DNA of 64,000 nt from Pseudobdellovibrionaceae bacterium (GCA_021463345.1 JAJTYM010000014.1:1-64000); one strand, 5' to 3'; numbered from the stretch's first letter, positions 1-8,568 are shown. Numbers and translations: made by a program. Notes: generated by a model not told the origin, from the sequence alone.

Positions 1-141
1 AATAGATTTTAAATAGTAGGTCGATCGCGGTCACTTAAAGAATCGTTCTGTCAGGGCTGCGTAATATCGCATTTAGGCCCTCTGGGGTCCAACCCCTACC
101 TTCCTGACCGACCCGCTATTATATCAAATAAATTAAATTTA
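1..141. other. Left edge, no gene recognised
   Basis: No convincing reading frame is visible. The right end of the stretch (about 117-150) is strongly AT-rich compared with the rest of the window. It borders the broken DnaC-like fragment and may be the edge of a decayed or acquired segment. Confidence 0.4.
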
Positions 142-535
142 TTATATACAGGCGACAATTACGGCGCACATAGGCGTTCTGTCGGGCATCGGGGTCATCA
201 AGTCAAAAACGTGATCCTTTTGGCTCGCCGATTCGCCCCCAATAGCAACGAACACTGAAAGCACGAGTTCGCGGTTCAGAAGGCATAGGACTATCCCGCG
301 AACCCGGCGGCCCCTGAAGCCAAAAGCCAAATCGATCCGAAGGACGCCACTCTTTCACAAGCTCAAGCTCGCGCTTGGATTCTTCATCGACCACAAATAA
401 ATCGAATGTTTTCGCCATCACGTTTTCGAGAAACCCGGAACGCTTCAGCATCTGAGTAAGCTCCTGGCGCTTTCGGTAGGCAGCCTCCATTCGCTTTCTC
501 TCGGCCTGTTTCCCATTCTGAGCCGGATCAAGTGA
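142..535 (-). pseudogene. DnaC/IstB-like AAA ATPase fragment, frameshifted
   Basis: Read on the minus strand, 535 to 299 encodes a stretch resembling DnaC/IstB-type ATP-binding proteins. A charged helical segment is followed by LKRSGFLENVMAKTF, DLFVVDEESKRELELVKEW and GFWLQGPPGS, the last being the first half of a Walker A loop. At about 298 the frame loses sense exactly where GKT/S should follow. A neighbouring frame continues with GIVLCLLNREL and runs to a stop at 142. The pattern fits a helicase-loader or IS21-helper type ATPase that lost the P-loop lysine through a small deletion or frameshift. No start codon or downstream Walker B is seen. The family call rests on motif recognition only and is moderate. 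Confidence 0.45.
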
Positions 536-562
536 AGGTCCATATCGCCCGATAAGAAGCGC

Positions 563-1375
563 ATGAAGCCATCCGAGATCTATGTGCAGCACGAACATGG
601 ATCTTCCCTGATCGAAACCATGATCGCCGTCGGTATCGTCGGCATAATCACGCTCGCGGTCGCCTCGCTGATCACGACCATGTCTCAAGAACAGCGCCGC
701 CTAAGGGAGCAACTGGCGCGGATGGAGCTCACCAACTTCATCACCCAGGTCATGAGCCGGCCTACCGCCTGCAAGGCCACTCTGACCTCCCCCTCCCAGC
801 TCAGCTTCGACTCGACGAGCCTGCCTGCCAACGGCGACATACCTTCCGGATCGATCGCTTTTTCACCAGGAAATCCGGCCATCTCCAATGGCGATCGCGC
901 TTCACCGATCGCTCCCACGTTGATCGTGCAGGCATTGAATTTGGTGGATATCGTCAACGCCGGCAGCGCCGACACTTGGACGGGAGAGCTCCAAGTGAGT
1001 TTCGACCAGTCGAAACTCGCCATGCCCCTGGCGGATGCGAAAATCCGAATCACGTTCCAAACCGATCCGACCTCGCCGCCGAACAACAAACTCGTCAGCG
1101 AATGCGGGCCATCGACCTCGATCGTGAACTTGATCTCTGGGAGTTCATTGCAGTACTCGGGCTGGACGAACAACGTCACCAGCATTTCATGCCCCGCCGA
1201 TCACTTCCTCTCGCAGTGCCACGCGGAAACCAATTCCGGCGACGGGAAGTCGAATTTTTTCGAGAATCACGTGAATTACGTCATGAATGGCGCGGGCGTT
1301 CCCGTCGGTTGCGAATCCACCATGAGCGATCCGGCGAGCGACACCTATCGCCTCGTTATTCTCTGCTTGAGATGA
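563..1375 (+). CDS. Prepilin-type N-terminal methylation protein (PilW/PulJ-like)
   Basis: This 270-residue protein begins with a short leader ending HG, followed by SSLIETMIAVGIVGI and a hydrophobic helix to about residue 42. That is the type III prepilin signal: a Gly at -1, Glu at +5 and a helix that packs into the pilus core. Prepilin peptidase would cut after Gly-13. The remaining part is a polar Ser/Thr/Pro-rich domain with several Cys, typical of minor pilins or type II pseudopilins such as PilW or PulJ. No other pilus assembly gene lies beside it in the window, so the system it serves is unknown. The start is the ATG at 563; the exact family is uncertain. Confidence 0.75.
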   Translation: MKPSEIYVQHEHGSSLIETMIAVGIVGIITLAVASLITTMSQEQRRLREQLARMELTNFITQVMSRPTACKATLTSPSQLSFDSTSLPANGDIPSGSIAFSPGNPAISNGDRASPIAPTLIVQALNLVDIVNAGSADTWTGELQVSFDQSKLAMPLADAKIRITFQTDPTSPPNNKLVSECGPSTSIVNLISGSSLQYSGWTNNVTSISCPADHFLSQCHAETNSGDGKSNFFENHVNYVMNGAGVPVGCESTMSDPASDTYRLVILCLR

Positions 1376-1474
1376 CCCCGGTACGTCGCTTGCACCGCCC
1401 TACCGCATGTCACTCAATTTCTCGACAATGCTGAAGAATGTACGCGTCCCATGCCCTGAAAAGCGCGGTTCCAC

Positions 1475-2782
1475 GTGGCCGTGAACGAGGCTGGCTCCCG
1501 CAGAAAACCGGCGGCGCCCGGGGATTTGCCCGAGGCTCGCTATGTGCGGAGCCGAAAATTGGCACATCCCGTTCCTGAAATTGCGCCCACGACGCCGGAC
1601 TTGACCGAGACGGACGAGCGTGCCGCGGAACTCGAGAAGCGGATGTACACCGAGATCGCGGCCGGGATCTTCCGCCCGAAGCCCTCGGCAAGCACGATCG
1701 CCGAGGCGGCGCCCGCGCCCGCTCGCCTGGAGGCGCTCGACCTCGCGCGCGGATTCGCCATTTGCCTGATGATCCTCAGCCACGGGGTCAAAGGCCTGCT
1801 GACCTTCGAGCAGATGCCGGCATGGGGCCTCGTCCCCGTTCATCTCATCACCAAATTTTCCTCCTCGCTCTTCATCCTCGTCTTCGGGATGTCTCTGGCG
1901 GTCGCGTTCGTGCCGCACGTCGGAACCGCCAATTGGCCGAAGAAGCGCAAAAAACTCCTCGTGCGCGGCCTTGTCGTGTTCTTCTGGTACAAGGCCCTGA
2001 CGATCCTTGAGATGTCGCATCTTTTCGGCCGCGACGAGATCCTGTCCGCGCTCGCCTACAAGAGCTTCCCCGTCTACGTCGAGATCCTGGGTTACTACGC
2101 GATAGCCCTCCTCTGGATCCCGTGGGTCCTGCCGCTTTGGAAACGGAGCCACGCCGTCATCCGGTTCGCGATCCCGGTCGCCTTGTTCGCGATGTCGACG
2201 CTGCTTTCGGCCCACTTCGACTTCTTCGGCAACGACATACTCCAAGCGCTGCTCGTCGAGCATCCCGAACACTATACCTGGGGCCAACTCGCCCGTGCGC
2301 CCCTCGTTTTCGTGGGTCTGCTGATCGGCTGGATGGCGCAGCTGGCGGCTCCGGGCAAATGGCCGCGGTTGCTCCCCGCGGGGATCCTCCTCGGATGCTC
2401 CATCGCGCTTTTCACTCTCTTCCTGGCCAACACCAGAGGCGATCTGCATGAGAGCTTCGTGCAGATCGCCATGAACGCCGGGAAACATCCGCCGGAAACC
2501 GACTTCATGCTCTTCAGCCTGGGCGGCGCTCTCCTGCTCCTCGGGCTCTCGGTCGCCGGCGGAACGCCCGCCGCCCGCCGTCTTGGCCCCGTGACCGCGA
2601 TCGGGAAAAGCTCGCTTCAAGCGTTCGTGTTCCACATCGTCGTGATCTTCGTGTTCTACCGCTTCCTCTTCGACTACTTCCATAAGGTCGAGTACGGCTT
2701 CGCCCTTTCGCTCGCGCTCCTCACGATCGCGATGACCAGCGTCTGGCTGAAGTTGACGAAGTGGGTGAAGGAAAACGCATGA
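1475..2782 (+). CDS. Polytopic membrane acyltransferase-like protein (DUF1624/HGSNAT type)
   Basis: This 435-residue protein has a soluble N-terminus of about 85 residues, then RLEALDLARGFAICLMILSHG and roughly nine to ten membrane helices. The R-x-E-x-L-D-x-A-R-G-x-A motif before the first helix is the hallmark of DUF1624/heparan-alpha-glucosaminide acetyltransferase-like and related membrane acyltransferases. These move acyl groups across or at the membrane onto sugars. The GTG at 1475 is the most upstream plausible start. The stop overlaps the start of the next gene (ATGA), suggesting translational coupling with the two beta-lactamase-fold proteins and a role in the envelope. The substrate cannot be read from the sequence. 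Confidence 0.65.
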   Translation: MAVNEAGSRRKPAAPGDLPEARYVRSRKLAHPVPEIAPTTPDLTETDERAAELEKRMYTEIAAGIFRPKPSASTIAEAAPAPARLEALDLARGFAICLMILSHGVKGLLTFEQMPAWGLVPVHLITKFSSSLFILVFGMSLAVAFVPHVGTANWPKKRKKLLVRGLVVFFWYKALTILEMSHLFGRDEILSALAYKSFPVYVEILGYYAIALLWIPWVLPLWKRSHAVIRFAIPVALFAMSTLLSAHFDFFGNDILQALLVEHPEHYTWGQLARAPLVFVGLLIGWMAQLAAPGKWPRLLPAGILLGCSIALFTLFLANTRGDLHESFVQIAMNAGKHPPETDFMLFSLGGALLLLGLSVAGGTPAARRLGPVTAIGKSSLQAFVFHIVVIFVFYRFLFDYFHKVEYGFALSLALLTIAMTSVWLKLTKWVKENA

Positions 2783-3930
2783 GCAGGCCCTTGCTGGCGC
2801 TCATCTCAGCGGGCGCCGTCGTTCTCTGCGAACCCTGCCCGGCGTCGGCGAGCGCCGCGCACGCGGCGCCGCGCAAGAACGGCCCCGGGGCCGCGAATAA
2901 ATCAGAGGCCTCGAGGGCGGCTTGGGACGCGGTGATGCTCGCCAGCCTCAAGTCGATCGAGGCCGAGAGCGAAAGCGCCGGGGGCTCCCTCGGCCTGTAC
3001 GTGAAGAACCTCAGGACCGGCAAGGAGCTCTCGTTTCGCGCGGATGAACCTTGGTACATCGCTTCCGGGACCAAGCTTCCCGTCGCCCTTCAGGCGCTTC
3101 GCTCGATCGACGAAGGTACCCTGTCATTCGACACGAAAGTCGATGTCCTTGAAACCGACTTTATCGACGGCGCCGGCGAGCTGAACTACATCAGGCAAGG
3201 CAGCAAGGTCTCCGTTCGCCTGCTTCTCGACCAATGCCTCACCTACAGCGACAACACGGCGGCAGACATGCTCATTCGGCTTGTCGGCCTCGACAAAGTG
3301 AACGAGCTCGTCGCATCGCTTGTCCCGGGGGCTTTCCATCCGATCACCACCCTCGCCGACGTCAGGCGACGCGTCTTCAGCCTGGTTCACCCGGGCGCCC
3401 GGGACCTCTCGAACATGGACCTGCTGCGCATCCGCGTGATGAAAGGCGAGAGCGCTAAATTCGAGGCCCTGGCCAAGGCCCTGAAGGCGGACCGCTCCTC
3501 CTTCAAGCATCAAACCATGGATTCCGCGTTCGCCGCCTTCTACGCCGAGCGCCCGAACAGCGCGACGTTGCGCGGATACGGCGCGCTGTTGGAAAAAATC
3601 TCGCAGGGCGCGATCCTCAAGGGCCGCACGCGAAGGCATCTGCTCAGCCTATTGGAGCGGGTCGAGACCGGTGAGCGCCGGATCAAGGCGGGCCTGCCGA
3701 GCTCTTACACCTTCGCTCATAAAACCGGGACGCAACACGAACGGACGTGCGATATGGGCTTGCTCCGGAACGGACCGAGCGAGGAAGCCGTCGTCGTCGC
3801 TTGCATCCGCGACGTCCCTAACGACGAGGCCGAGGCCTTGCTTCGGAGGATAGGCGCGGCGATCCACGAATCGGGAGCGCTCGCGCCTGACGCAATCGCG
3901 CCGGGAGCGAACGCGAGGAAGGCGAAATGA
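2779..3930 (+). CDS. Class A beta-lactamase-fold serine hydrolase, exported (copy 1)
   Basis: The chosen ATG at 2779 overlaps the previous stop and gives 383 residues starting with a signal peptide (hydrophobic to about residue 25, AXA-type site). It shows the three signature elements of penicillin-recognising serine enzymes: S96-G-T-K99 (SxxK), S157-D158-N159 (SDN) and K315-T316-G317 (KTG). A clear omega-loop ExxLN motif is not visible, so true beta-lactamase activity is doubtful; a peptidoglycan or ester hydrolase is equally possible. It overlaps its paralogue downstream by four bases. The long insert between SDN and KTG (about 155 residues) is shared by both copies. Confidence 0.8.
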   Translation: MSRPLLALISAGAVVLCEPCPASASAAHAAPRKNGPGAANKSEASRAAWDAVMLASLKSIEAESESAGGSLGLYVKNLRTGKELSFRADEPWYIASGTKLPVALQALRSIDEGTLSFDTKVDVLETDFIDGAGELNYIRQGSKVSVRLLLDQCLTYSDNTAADMLIRLVGLDKVNELVASLVPGAFHPITTLADVRRRVFSLVHPGARDLSNMDLLRIRVMKGESAKFEALAKALKADRSSFKHQTMDSAFAAFYAERPNSATLRGYGALLEKISQGAILKGRTRRHLLSLLERVETGERRIKAGLPSSYTFAHKTGTQHERTCDMGLLRNGPSEEAVVVACIRDVPNDEAEALLRRIGAAIHESGALAPDAIAPGANARKAK

Positions 3931-5000
3931 AAATGGGACGCGAACTCAAAATGATCCTTTCCGCGATCGGGCTGCTCGCAGCCCTGTGCGCTGTGGGCTT
4001 CGTCACCCAGCCCCGCGCGGCGGAACCGGCGCCGGCGGAAACCCCGCCGGCCTGGGCGCTGCAGCTACAAGACAAGATCAAAACGATCGACGCGGAGACC
4101 CCCGGCAACCTCGGCGTGTTCGTGAAGAAATTGGGGACTCCTGAGGAGATGAACTACCTAGCGGACCGTGACTGGTACCTCGCCTCGACCGTGAAAGTGC
4201 CCGTCGCCATCGCCGTTCTCCAACTGGTGGAGGAGGGCGGGCTCAGCCTCGACCGCCAGATCGCGATCAAAGCCGGCGATCCCGTGGACGGCTCCGGCGA
4301 AGTTCAGTTCAAAAGGCCCGGCACGAAAGTGCGCGTGTCTTATTTGATCGAGAAGATGCTCACCCAGAGCGACAGCACGGCGACCGACATCCTCATCCGC
4401 CTCATCGGCGTCGAGGAGCTCAACGAGCGAATCCGCGCGAAGATGGGCGTCGAAGGCTTCCAGCCGTTCACGACCATCCTTCAGGTGCGTCGGGACGCGT
4501 TCGGCAATCTGCACCCGAACGCCCGCGACCTGACCAACCGCCACTTCATCGACCTGAAAAAACACAAGTCCTCATCAGCCAAGCTTCGCGCGATCGCCAA
4601 ACAACTCCGCGTCCCGCTCCGGGCGCTCAAGGAGAAATCGATCGAGGACGCCTTCGAACGGTACTACGAGAAACGCCTGAACTCAGGCACCCTGCGGTCG
4701 TTCGGCTTCCTCCTGGAGAAGCTCGCGCGCGGCGAATTGCTCTCGAAGCCCCACACCGACCTCGTGCTCAGCCACATGACGGCGATGACGACGGGCGAAA
4801 AGCGAGTCAAAGCCGGGCTGCCCAACGGGGTACGCTTCGCGCAAAAGACCGGGACACAGCTCGGGCGCATCTGCAACGTGGGCATCGTTTACGCATCCAC
4901 CCCTCTGGTCATAGCGACGTGCCTGGAGAAATTCGGAAGCCTCAGCCAAGGCGAGAAGGCGCTTCAGAAAGTCGGCCAGGCGCTCGCGGCGGCGCTTTGA
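3927..5000 (+). CDS. Class A beta-lactamase-fold serine hydrolase, exported (copy 2)
   Basis: This 357-residue paralogue of the preceding gene starts at the overlapping ATGA. A basic, hydrophobic N-terminus (about residues 5-32) acts as signal peptide or anchor. S87-T-V-K90 is the nucleophile motif and K307-T308-G309 is the KTG box. The middle motif is S148-D149-S150 instead of SDN. Both copies share the segments around PFTTILQVRRDAF and NSGTLRSFG, so they arose by tandem duplication and then diverged. They probably act in the periplasm on the same class of substrate, perhaps peptidoglycan-derived. Resistance to beta-lactams is possible but unsupported. Confidence 0.8.
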   Translation: MKMGRELKMILSAIGLLAALCAVGFVTQPRAAEPAPAETPPAWALQLQDKIKTIDAETPGNLGVFVKKLGTPEEMNYLADRDWYLASTVKVPVAIAVLQLVEEGGLSLDRQIAIKAGDPVDGSGEVQFKRPGTKVRVSYLIEKMLTQSDSTATDILIRLIGVEELNERIRAKMGVEGFQPFTTILQVRRDAFGNLHPNARDLTNRHFIDLKKHKSSSAKLRAIAKQLRVPLRALKEKSIEDAFERYYEKRLNSGTLRSFGFLLEKLARGELLSKPHTDLVLSHMTAMTTGEKRVKAGLPNGVRFAQKTGTQLGRICNVGIVYASTPLVIATCLEKFGSLSQGEKALQKVGQALAAAL

Positions 5001-5045
5001 CCCCGGAAGCTTTTCCACGAACCCGATGATGATCGCGAAACCCCG

Positions 5046-5246
5046 TCAATGATCGCCGCCCGCGGCGGCGATCATCTTCAGGACCATCGCGATGGTTTCG
5101 GAATCGAACTCGGCGCTCTTGAGGATCGACCGAACTTCAGCGAGGTCATCCGAATCGATGGCTTCGAAAAAAGCATCAACCCGGCCGGCTTCAGCCAACC
5201 TTTCAAGAATCAACGTTCCCTCGAAGCCGTTCCCGTCCGTTTTCAA
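5046..5246 (-). CDS. Small acidic helical protein, unknown
   Basis: This 66-residue reading frame starts with TTG at 5246, preceded six bases upstream by the strong ribosome site GGAGGAAG, which is why the start is trusted. The product is acidic and predicted helical, with DAFFEAIDSDDLAEVRSILK and ETIAMVLKMI, reminiscent of a single ankyrin- or HEAT-like helix pair but too short to assign. It has no signal peptide and no membrane segment. It lies convergent to the beta-lactamase-fold pair. The function is not recognised. Confidence 0.6.
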   Translation of the reverse strand: MKTDGNGFEGTLILERLAEAGRVDAFFEAIDSDDLAEVRSILKSAEFDSETIAMVLKMIAAAGGDH

Positions 5247-5494
5247 AATCGACTTCCTCCACCTTGAAATGGGTTTCCCCCCAGCACGGGTTATCCCTCG
5301 ACAAAACCAGGGGCGCTCAGGATAGAGCTCACCGACTAAAATATTTAAAAAAGCAAAAGAGCACTGGCCCTAAAAATTGTTTCGGCGAACGTTTTGAGCC
5401 CGGGCAAGACATCAAAAATGGAATTGGCGCGCCCTGGCAGATGAGTTTCGAACTGCTCTGCTTCAAAGCGCATAGTTGAGCAAGGACTTTAAAT

Positions 5495-6079
5495 TCAGTC
5501 CAAAAACTCAAGCGATTCAAATAATCGTTTTTTATCCTCTGCGAACGCCCCACTTACGAGCTTACCTAGTGGTCTTCTCTCGGAAATCGCAAGCCAGATA
5601 AATTGATATTTATGTTTTGGGTGCATGCAAATCAAGCCGTCATTATTCATGCTCATGGGAGCTTGAGCGGGACTATCTTCGCCAGATTGCTCGAAATACA
5701 TACAATCCACGCCCTTATATTTTTTTTGGCTAAACTCGCTTTTAACTTTCGAAGCACGGCCGCCTTGGGCTTCTTTTTCTAAATCCTTTTTAAAACCGTC
5801 TAGGATTTCCTTATTGGTCATTGGTTTTCCGCCACCAGTCCAAATCGGACCATGCCTCGCGATCGCGAGCTTCGTCGTGCCGTCAGAAAGAGGTTTTTGT
5901 CCTACCATGTAGAGTCCCTTGTTTGACTGACCTGGATACCATTCACCAGTCATAGCGAATTTAAAGCGAAATCCGCCGTCTGTTGTTTGGCTCTCATTAG
6001 GATCTACTTTTTTCTGAAGCATGGCACAGCCAGAAACAAACAAAGATAAAAATAAGATGCTAGAAAAAATCTTTTTCAT
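5495..6079 (-). CDS. Putative lipoprotein of unknown function
   Basis: The 194-residue product begins with a classical lipoprotein signal: basic MKK, a hydrophobic stretch and the lipobox VSGC, with the lipidated Cys at about residue 18. The mature part is lysine-rich, with two or three further Cys and no domain recognised. Codon and base use are visibly AT-richer than the neighbours (for example AAA/TTT-rich runs). It sits beside an IS3-type remnant and on the 3' side of a tRNA gene. Horizontal acquisition is therefore plausible. The start ATG at 6079 follows an AT-rich leader. Confidence 0.7.
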   Translation of the reverse strand: MKKIFSSILFLSLFVSGCAMLQKKVDPNESQTTDGGFRFKFAMTGEWYPGQSNKGLYMVGQKPLSDGTTKLAIARHGPIWTGGGKPMTNKEILDGFKKDLEKEAQGGRASKVKSEFSQKKYKGVDCMYFEQSGEDSPAQAPMSMNNDGLICMHPKHKYQFIWLAISERRPLGKLVSGAFAEDKKRLFESLEFLD

Positions 6080-6099
6080 TGAATACCCCAGGGTTGGCC

Positions 6100-6113
6100 T
6101 GAGCCTGGTCCCA
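6100..6113 (+). repeat. IS terminal inverted repeat, transposase 3' side
   Basis: TGAGCCTGGTCCCA pairs with 6580-6593 at 13 of 14 positions and marks one end of the deleted IS3-type element. Confidence 0.65.
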
Positions 6114-6147
6114 ATCTTCGTCCAATCGGGGCCTCAGTCATCCAGCG

Positions 6148-6558
6148 TCAGTTTGCTTTCTTCCACTCTCTTTCAAACCCACTCGGTGTCTTGAACTCGA
6201 TCGCCGTGTGAGGTCGGTTCTCATTGTAGTATCTTCGCCAGCGCTCAACTCTTCTCTTCGCATCCTCGAGATTCTCGAAGGTAAATTCGTTTAAACATTC
6301 CTCCCTGAAGCGAGAGTTAAACGATTCGACGTACGCGTTTTGAATCGGCTTGCCCGGCCGTATGTATTCTACTTCGATTCCGTTTCGATATGCCCAGTTC
6401 AAAAAATATTTCGACGTCATTTCTGGCCCGTTGTCGCAGCGAAGACGTTTTGGCAAAATGCCGCGCGATCCAATAAATTCTGTGAGATCTGATGATGTGA
6501 TCGAGTAGTCGACGAGAAGACCCAGACCCTTTTTTGAAAAGTCATCGACGATCATCAA
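6148..6558 (-). pseudogene. IS3-family transposase (orfB) C-terminal fragment
   Basis: The 136 residues match the second half of an rve-type (DDE) integrase core. MIVDDFS carries the first Asp region, RCDNGPEMTS the second Asp, and IQNAYVESFNSRFREECLN the catalytic Glu. The tail RYYNENRPHTAIEFKTP is typical of IS3/IS407-type OrfB. Full-length OrfB has about 270-300 residues, so the N-terminal half is gone. The reading frame stays open upstream of the ATG by only a few codons. All three acidic positions remain, but without the N-terminal DNA-binding part the protein is unlikely to transpose. Confidence 0.85.
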
Positions 6559-6579
6559 GGCATCAAGTGAGCTGACTCA

Positions 6580-6593
6580 TGGGATCAGGCTCA
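6580..6593 (-). repeat. IS terminal inverted repeat, transposase 5' side
   Basis: TGGGATCAGGCTCA is the reverse complement of 6100-6113 with one mismatch. It lies only 21 bases beyond the first surviving ATG of the transposase fragment. Confidence 0.65.
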
Positions 6594-6673
6594 CTCGATC
6601 TTAAACGGCGTAAATGTGGGATTTAACTTAAAAAGGCAGTTTGGGGTATTGATCGAGATGAAGCAAAAAAAAT

Positions 6674-6750
6674 TGGCGCAGCCGGAAGGAGTCGAACCTC
6701 CGACCACCTGGTTCGAAGCCAGGCACTCTATCCAGCTGAGCTACGGCTGC
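6674..6750 (-). tRNA. tRNA-Arg (anticodon TCG)
   Basis: On the minus strand a full cloverleaf can be drawn. The acceptor GCAGCCG pairs with CGGCTGC, T8-A9 is followed by a D arm GCTC...GAGT, the anticodon stem CCTGG/CCAGG holds the loop CTTCGAA, and the T arm is GGAGG-TTCGACT-CCTTC. The anticodon TCG reads the Arg codon CGA. The discriminator is G and CCA is encoded. A T-rich run follows the 3' end and could end transcription. Confidence 0.93.
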
Positions 6751-6811
6751 GCGAAGGCTCAAGGTCGCATCGACACTATCGACGGCCGACGCTCGCTTTG
6801 TCCAACGGATT

Positions 6812-7543
6812 TTACGGCTCGAGGCCGACGCGCCGAGCGTCAGTCGGTCTCTGCGGCGGGTCCCCGGGACTCGGCGGGATCATCTCCGGGCCCGCTGTTT
6901 CCCGCCCGTAGAACTTCTCACCGATGCGAATGGGAGCGTGCCCCCGGGAGACGCGCGCCCGATTGGTGTCCCGCAGGGAGTAAACGCAGCCGCAGTACTC
7001 CTGCTGATAGAAATTCTCCCGCTTGCTGATCTCGATCATGCGCGCGGAGCCGCCCTTTTTGCGCCAATTGTAGTCCCAGTACGTGATCCCCTCGTACTTG
7101 GAAGCCGAACGATGACCGCAATCGTTGATTTGATCCATGTTCTTCCATCGGGAAATGCCGAGGCAGCTCGTGATGACGGGAAAACCGTTTTCATGCGCGT
7201 AAAGGGCCGTGCGCTCGAACCGCATATCGAAGCACATCGTGCAACGGACGCCCCTCTCAGGCTCGTTTTCCATCCCCTTGGCCCGGGCGAACCAATTGTC
7301 GGTGTCGTAATCCGCGTCGATGAACGGGACCCCGCTCCTCTCCGCGAACCTGATGTTCTCTTCTTTGCGCAATTCGTATTCCTTACGCGGGTGGATGTTC
7401 GGGTTGTAAAAGAAGATCGAGAAGTCGATCCCCGAAGACTGGATGGCCTCAATGACCTCTCCCGAACAGGGCGCGCAGCACGAGTGGAGCAAGAGCCGGC
7501 TTTGGCCGTCCGGGAGTTCGAGTTTGAGTCGTTCCATTTCCAT
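6812..7543 (-). CDS. queH: Epoxyqueuosine reductase QueH
   Basis: This 243-residue protein of the QueH (DUF208) family performs the last step of queuosine synthesis, reducing epoxyqueuosine in tRNA to queuosine. Family signatures are [17 protein letters not shown] near the N-terminus, [12 protein letters not shown] in the middle and the [10 protein letters not shown] motif near the C-terminus. These supply the Fe-S and iron ligands. The open frame runs further upstream, but the ATG at 7543 fits the family's N-terminus ([10 protein letters not shown]). The C-terminal 40 residues after the CGC motif are longer than usual and Pro-rich. It lies just upstream of, and in the same direction as, the tRNA-Arg gene. 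Confidence 0.9.
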   Translation of the reverse strand: MEMERLKLELPDGQSRLLLHSCCAPCSGEVIEAIQSSGIDFSIFFYNPNIHPRKEYELRKEENIRFAERSGVPFIDADYDTDNWFARAKGMENEPERGVRCTMCFDMRFERTALYAHENGFPVITSCLGISRWKNMDQINDCGHRSASKYEGITYWDYNWRKKGGSARMIEISKRENFYQQEYCGCVYSLRDTNRARVSRGHAPIRIGEKFYGRETAGPEMIPPSPGDPPQRPTDARRVGLEP

Positions 7544-7803
7544 ACCGATGCGGCCTTCGTACCCTTCTAACGACCGGCGATCAAGGGCCAAGAGAGGAAA
7601 GCATGGGCTCCGCCCCAAGGAAATGGCTCCCCTTCTTTTGCATGGCCGAACGTGGAATGTAGCGCATGGGCCGCCGCAAATTGTTCCCCGCACCAGGAAT
7701 CTGACGGCGCGTTCGAACCACATGGCGCATAGGACGGCTGGGGATGCGCACGCTCTTTGCACACCCAGGCGGATGTCCAACAAAATACCGTGAGGGTATG
7801 CAA

Positions 7804-8568
7804 ATGATCTTTCGCCCCGTCTTCTCCTTGGCCCTGACCGCCTCCATCGCCTGGTCCGCTACGGCTCGCGCCGAGGCGGCGGATGGCGACCGGGGTCAAC
7901 TCTCACCGGCGTTCGAACGCGCCCTGGCCGAGAATTACGACGGCCTGCCGTTGGTCGGGACCAAACGCTTGAAAGTCCTCCAGTTCGTTTCCAAACGCGC
8001 GCGAAACGACGCGGATCGGGCGCACCTCGAAAGGCTCAAGAGCGTTCCCGATGATGTTCCAGCCGGCGTCTCACCGCGCTTTTTCAACGAATTCCTCAAA
8101 ATCGACGCCTGGATCGAATTTCGCCCCCTGCGCCGTTTGGCCCTGGCGGCCTTTTTCGACTCTCGGCTCTCGACCATGAGCAGGGCCGACCTCGATTTCT
8201 TCGCCGCGAACCTGAACTACAACATGGGTCGCGCCCCGTTCGCGCCGCGCCAATACGAAAAATTCTTCGAATCCAAGATCGAGCGACTCGAGCTCACCGA
8301 CGCGCTCGCCATCATCGGGCGCTTCGCTTCCGCGCACATCGCCAAGAACTCCTACCGCAACCGCCTCATCGAACGGTTCGTCACCACAAACGTCGACCGG
8401 CTCACCGACGCCGAAATCGAACAGGCGATCGACGCGCTCGCCGAAACGAACCTTCTGTTCCTCCCGACCGACCCGATCATCGAAATGAAACAGGAATTCA
8501 CCGCGAACAGCCGTTCCCGCGTGGCCGAGCGCATCCGCGCGGCGCAAGCGGCGGCGCGAGGCCGTTAA
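7804..8568 (+). CDS. Exported protein of unknown function
   Basis: The ATG at 7804 is preferred because GAGGG lies seven bases upstream. It gives 254 residues with a signal peptide ([18 protein letters not shown], then an ARAEA cleavage site). The mature part is highly charged and predicted almost entirely alpha-helical, without Cys or known motifs. The stop overlaps by four bases with the stop of the convergent thioesterase gene. No family was recognised. Confidence 0.7.
   Translation: MIFRPVFSLALTASIAWSATARAEAADGDRGQLSPAFERALAENYDGLPLVGTKRLKVLQFVSKRARNDADRAHLERLKSVPDDVPAGVSPRFFNEFLKIDAWIEFRPLRRLALAAFFDSRLSTMSRADLDFFAANLNYNMGRAPFAPRQYEKFFESKIERLELTDALAIIGRFASAHIAKNSYRNRLIERFVTTNVDRLTDAEIEQAIDALAETNLLFLPTDPIIEMKQEFTANSRSRVAERIRAAQAAARGR

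Larger units (their letters stand above)
6100..6593 (-). mobile_element. Internally deleted IS3-family element with both terminal repeats
   Basis: The segment is bounded by 14-base inverted repeats: TGAGCCTGGTCCCA at 6100-6113 and its near-perfect complement TGGGATCAGGCTCA at 6580-6593, with one mismatch. Between them lies only the C-terminal half of an IS3-type transposase. The left part (orfA, the frameshift region and the N-terminus of orfB) is missing, with one end repeat placed only 21 bases before the surviving codons. No matching 3- or 4-base target duplication is visible at the flanks. The element could move only with help in trans. Confidence 0.7.

Noticed and set aside
5422-6679. 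AATTGGCGC repeated at 5422-5430 and 6671-6679, a possible attachment-site pair at tRNA-Arg
   Set aside because: Only nine bases match and the copy lacks tRNA 3'-end sequence, too short to claim integration sites.
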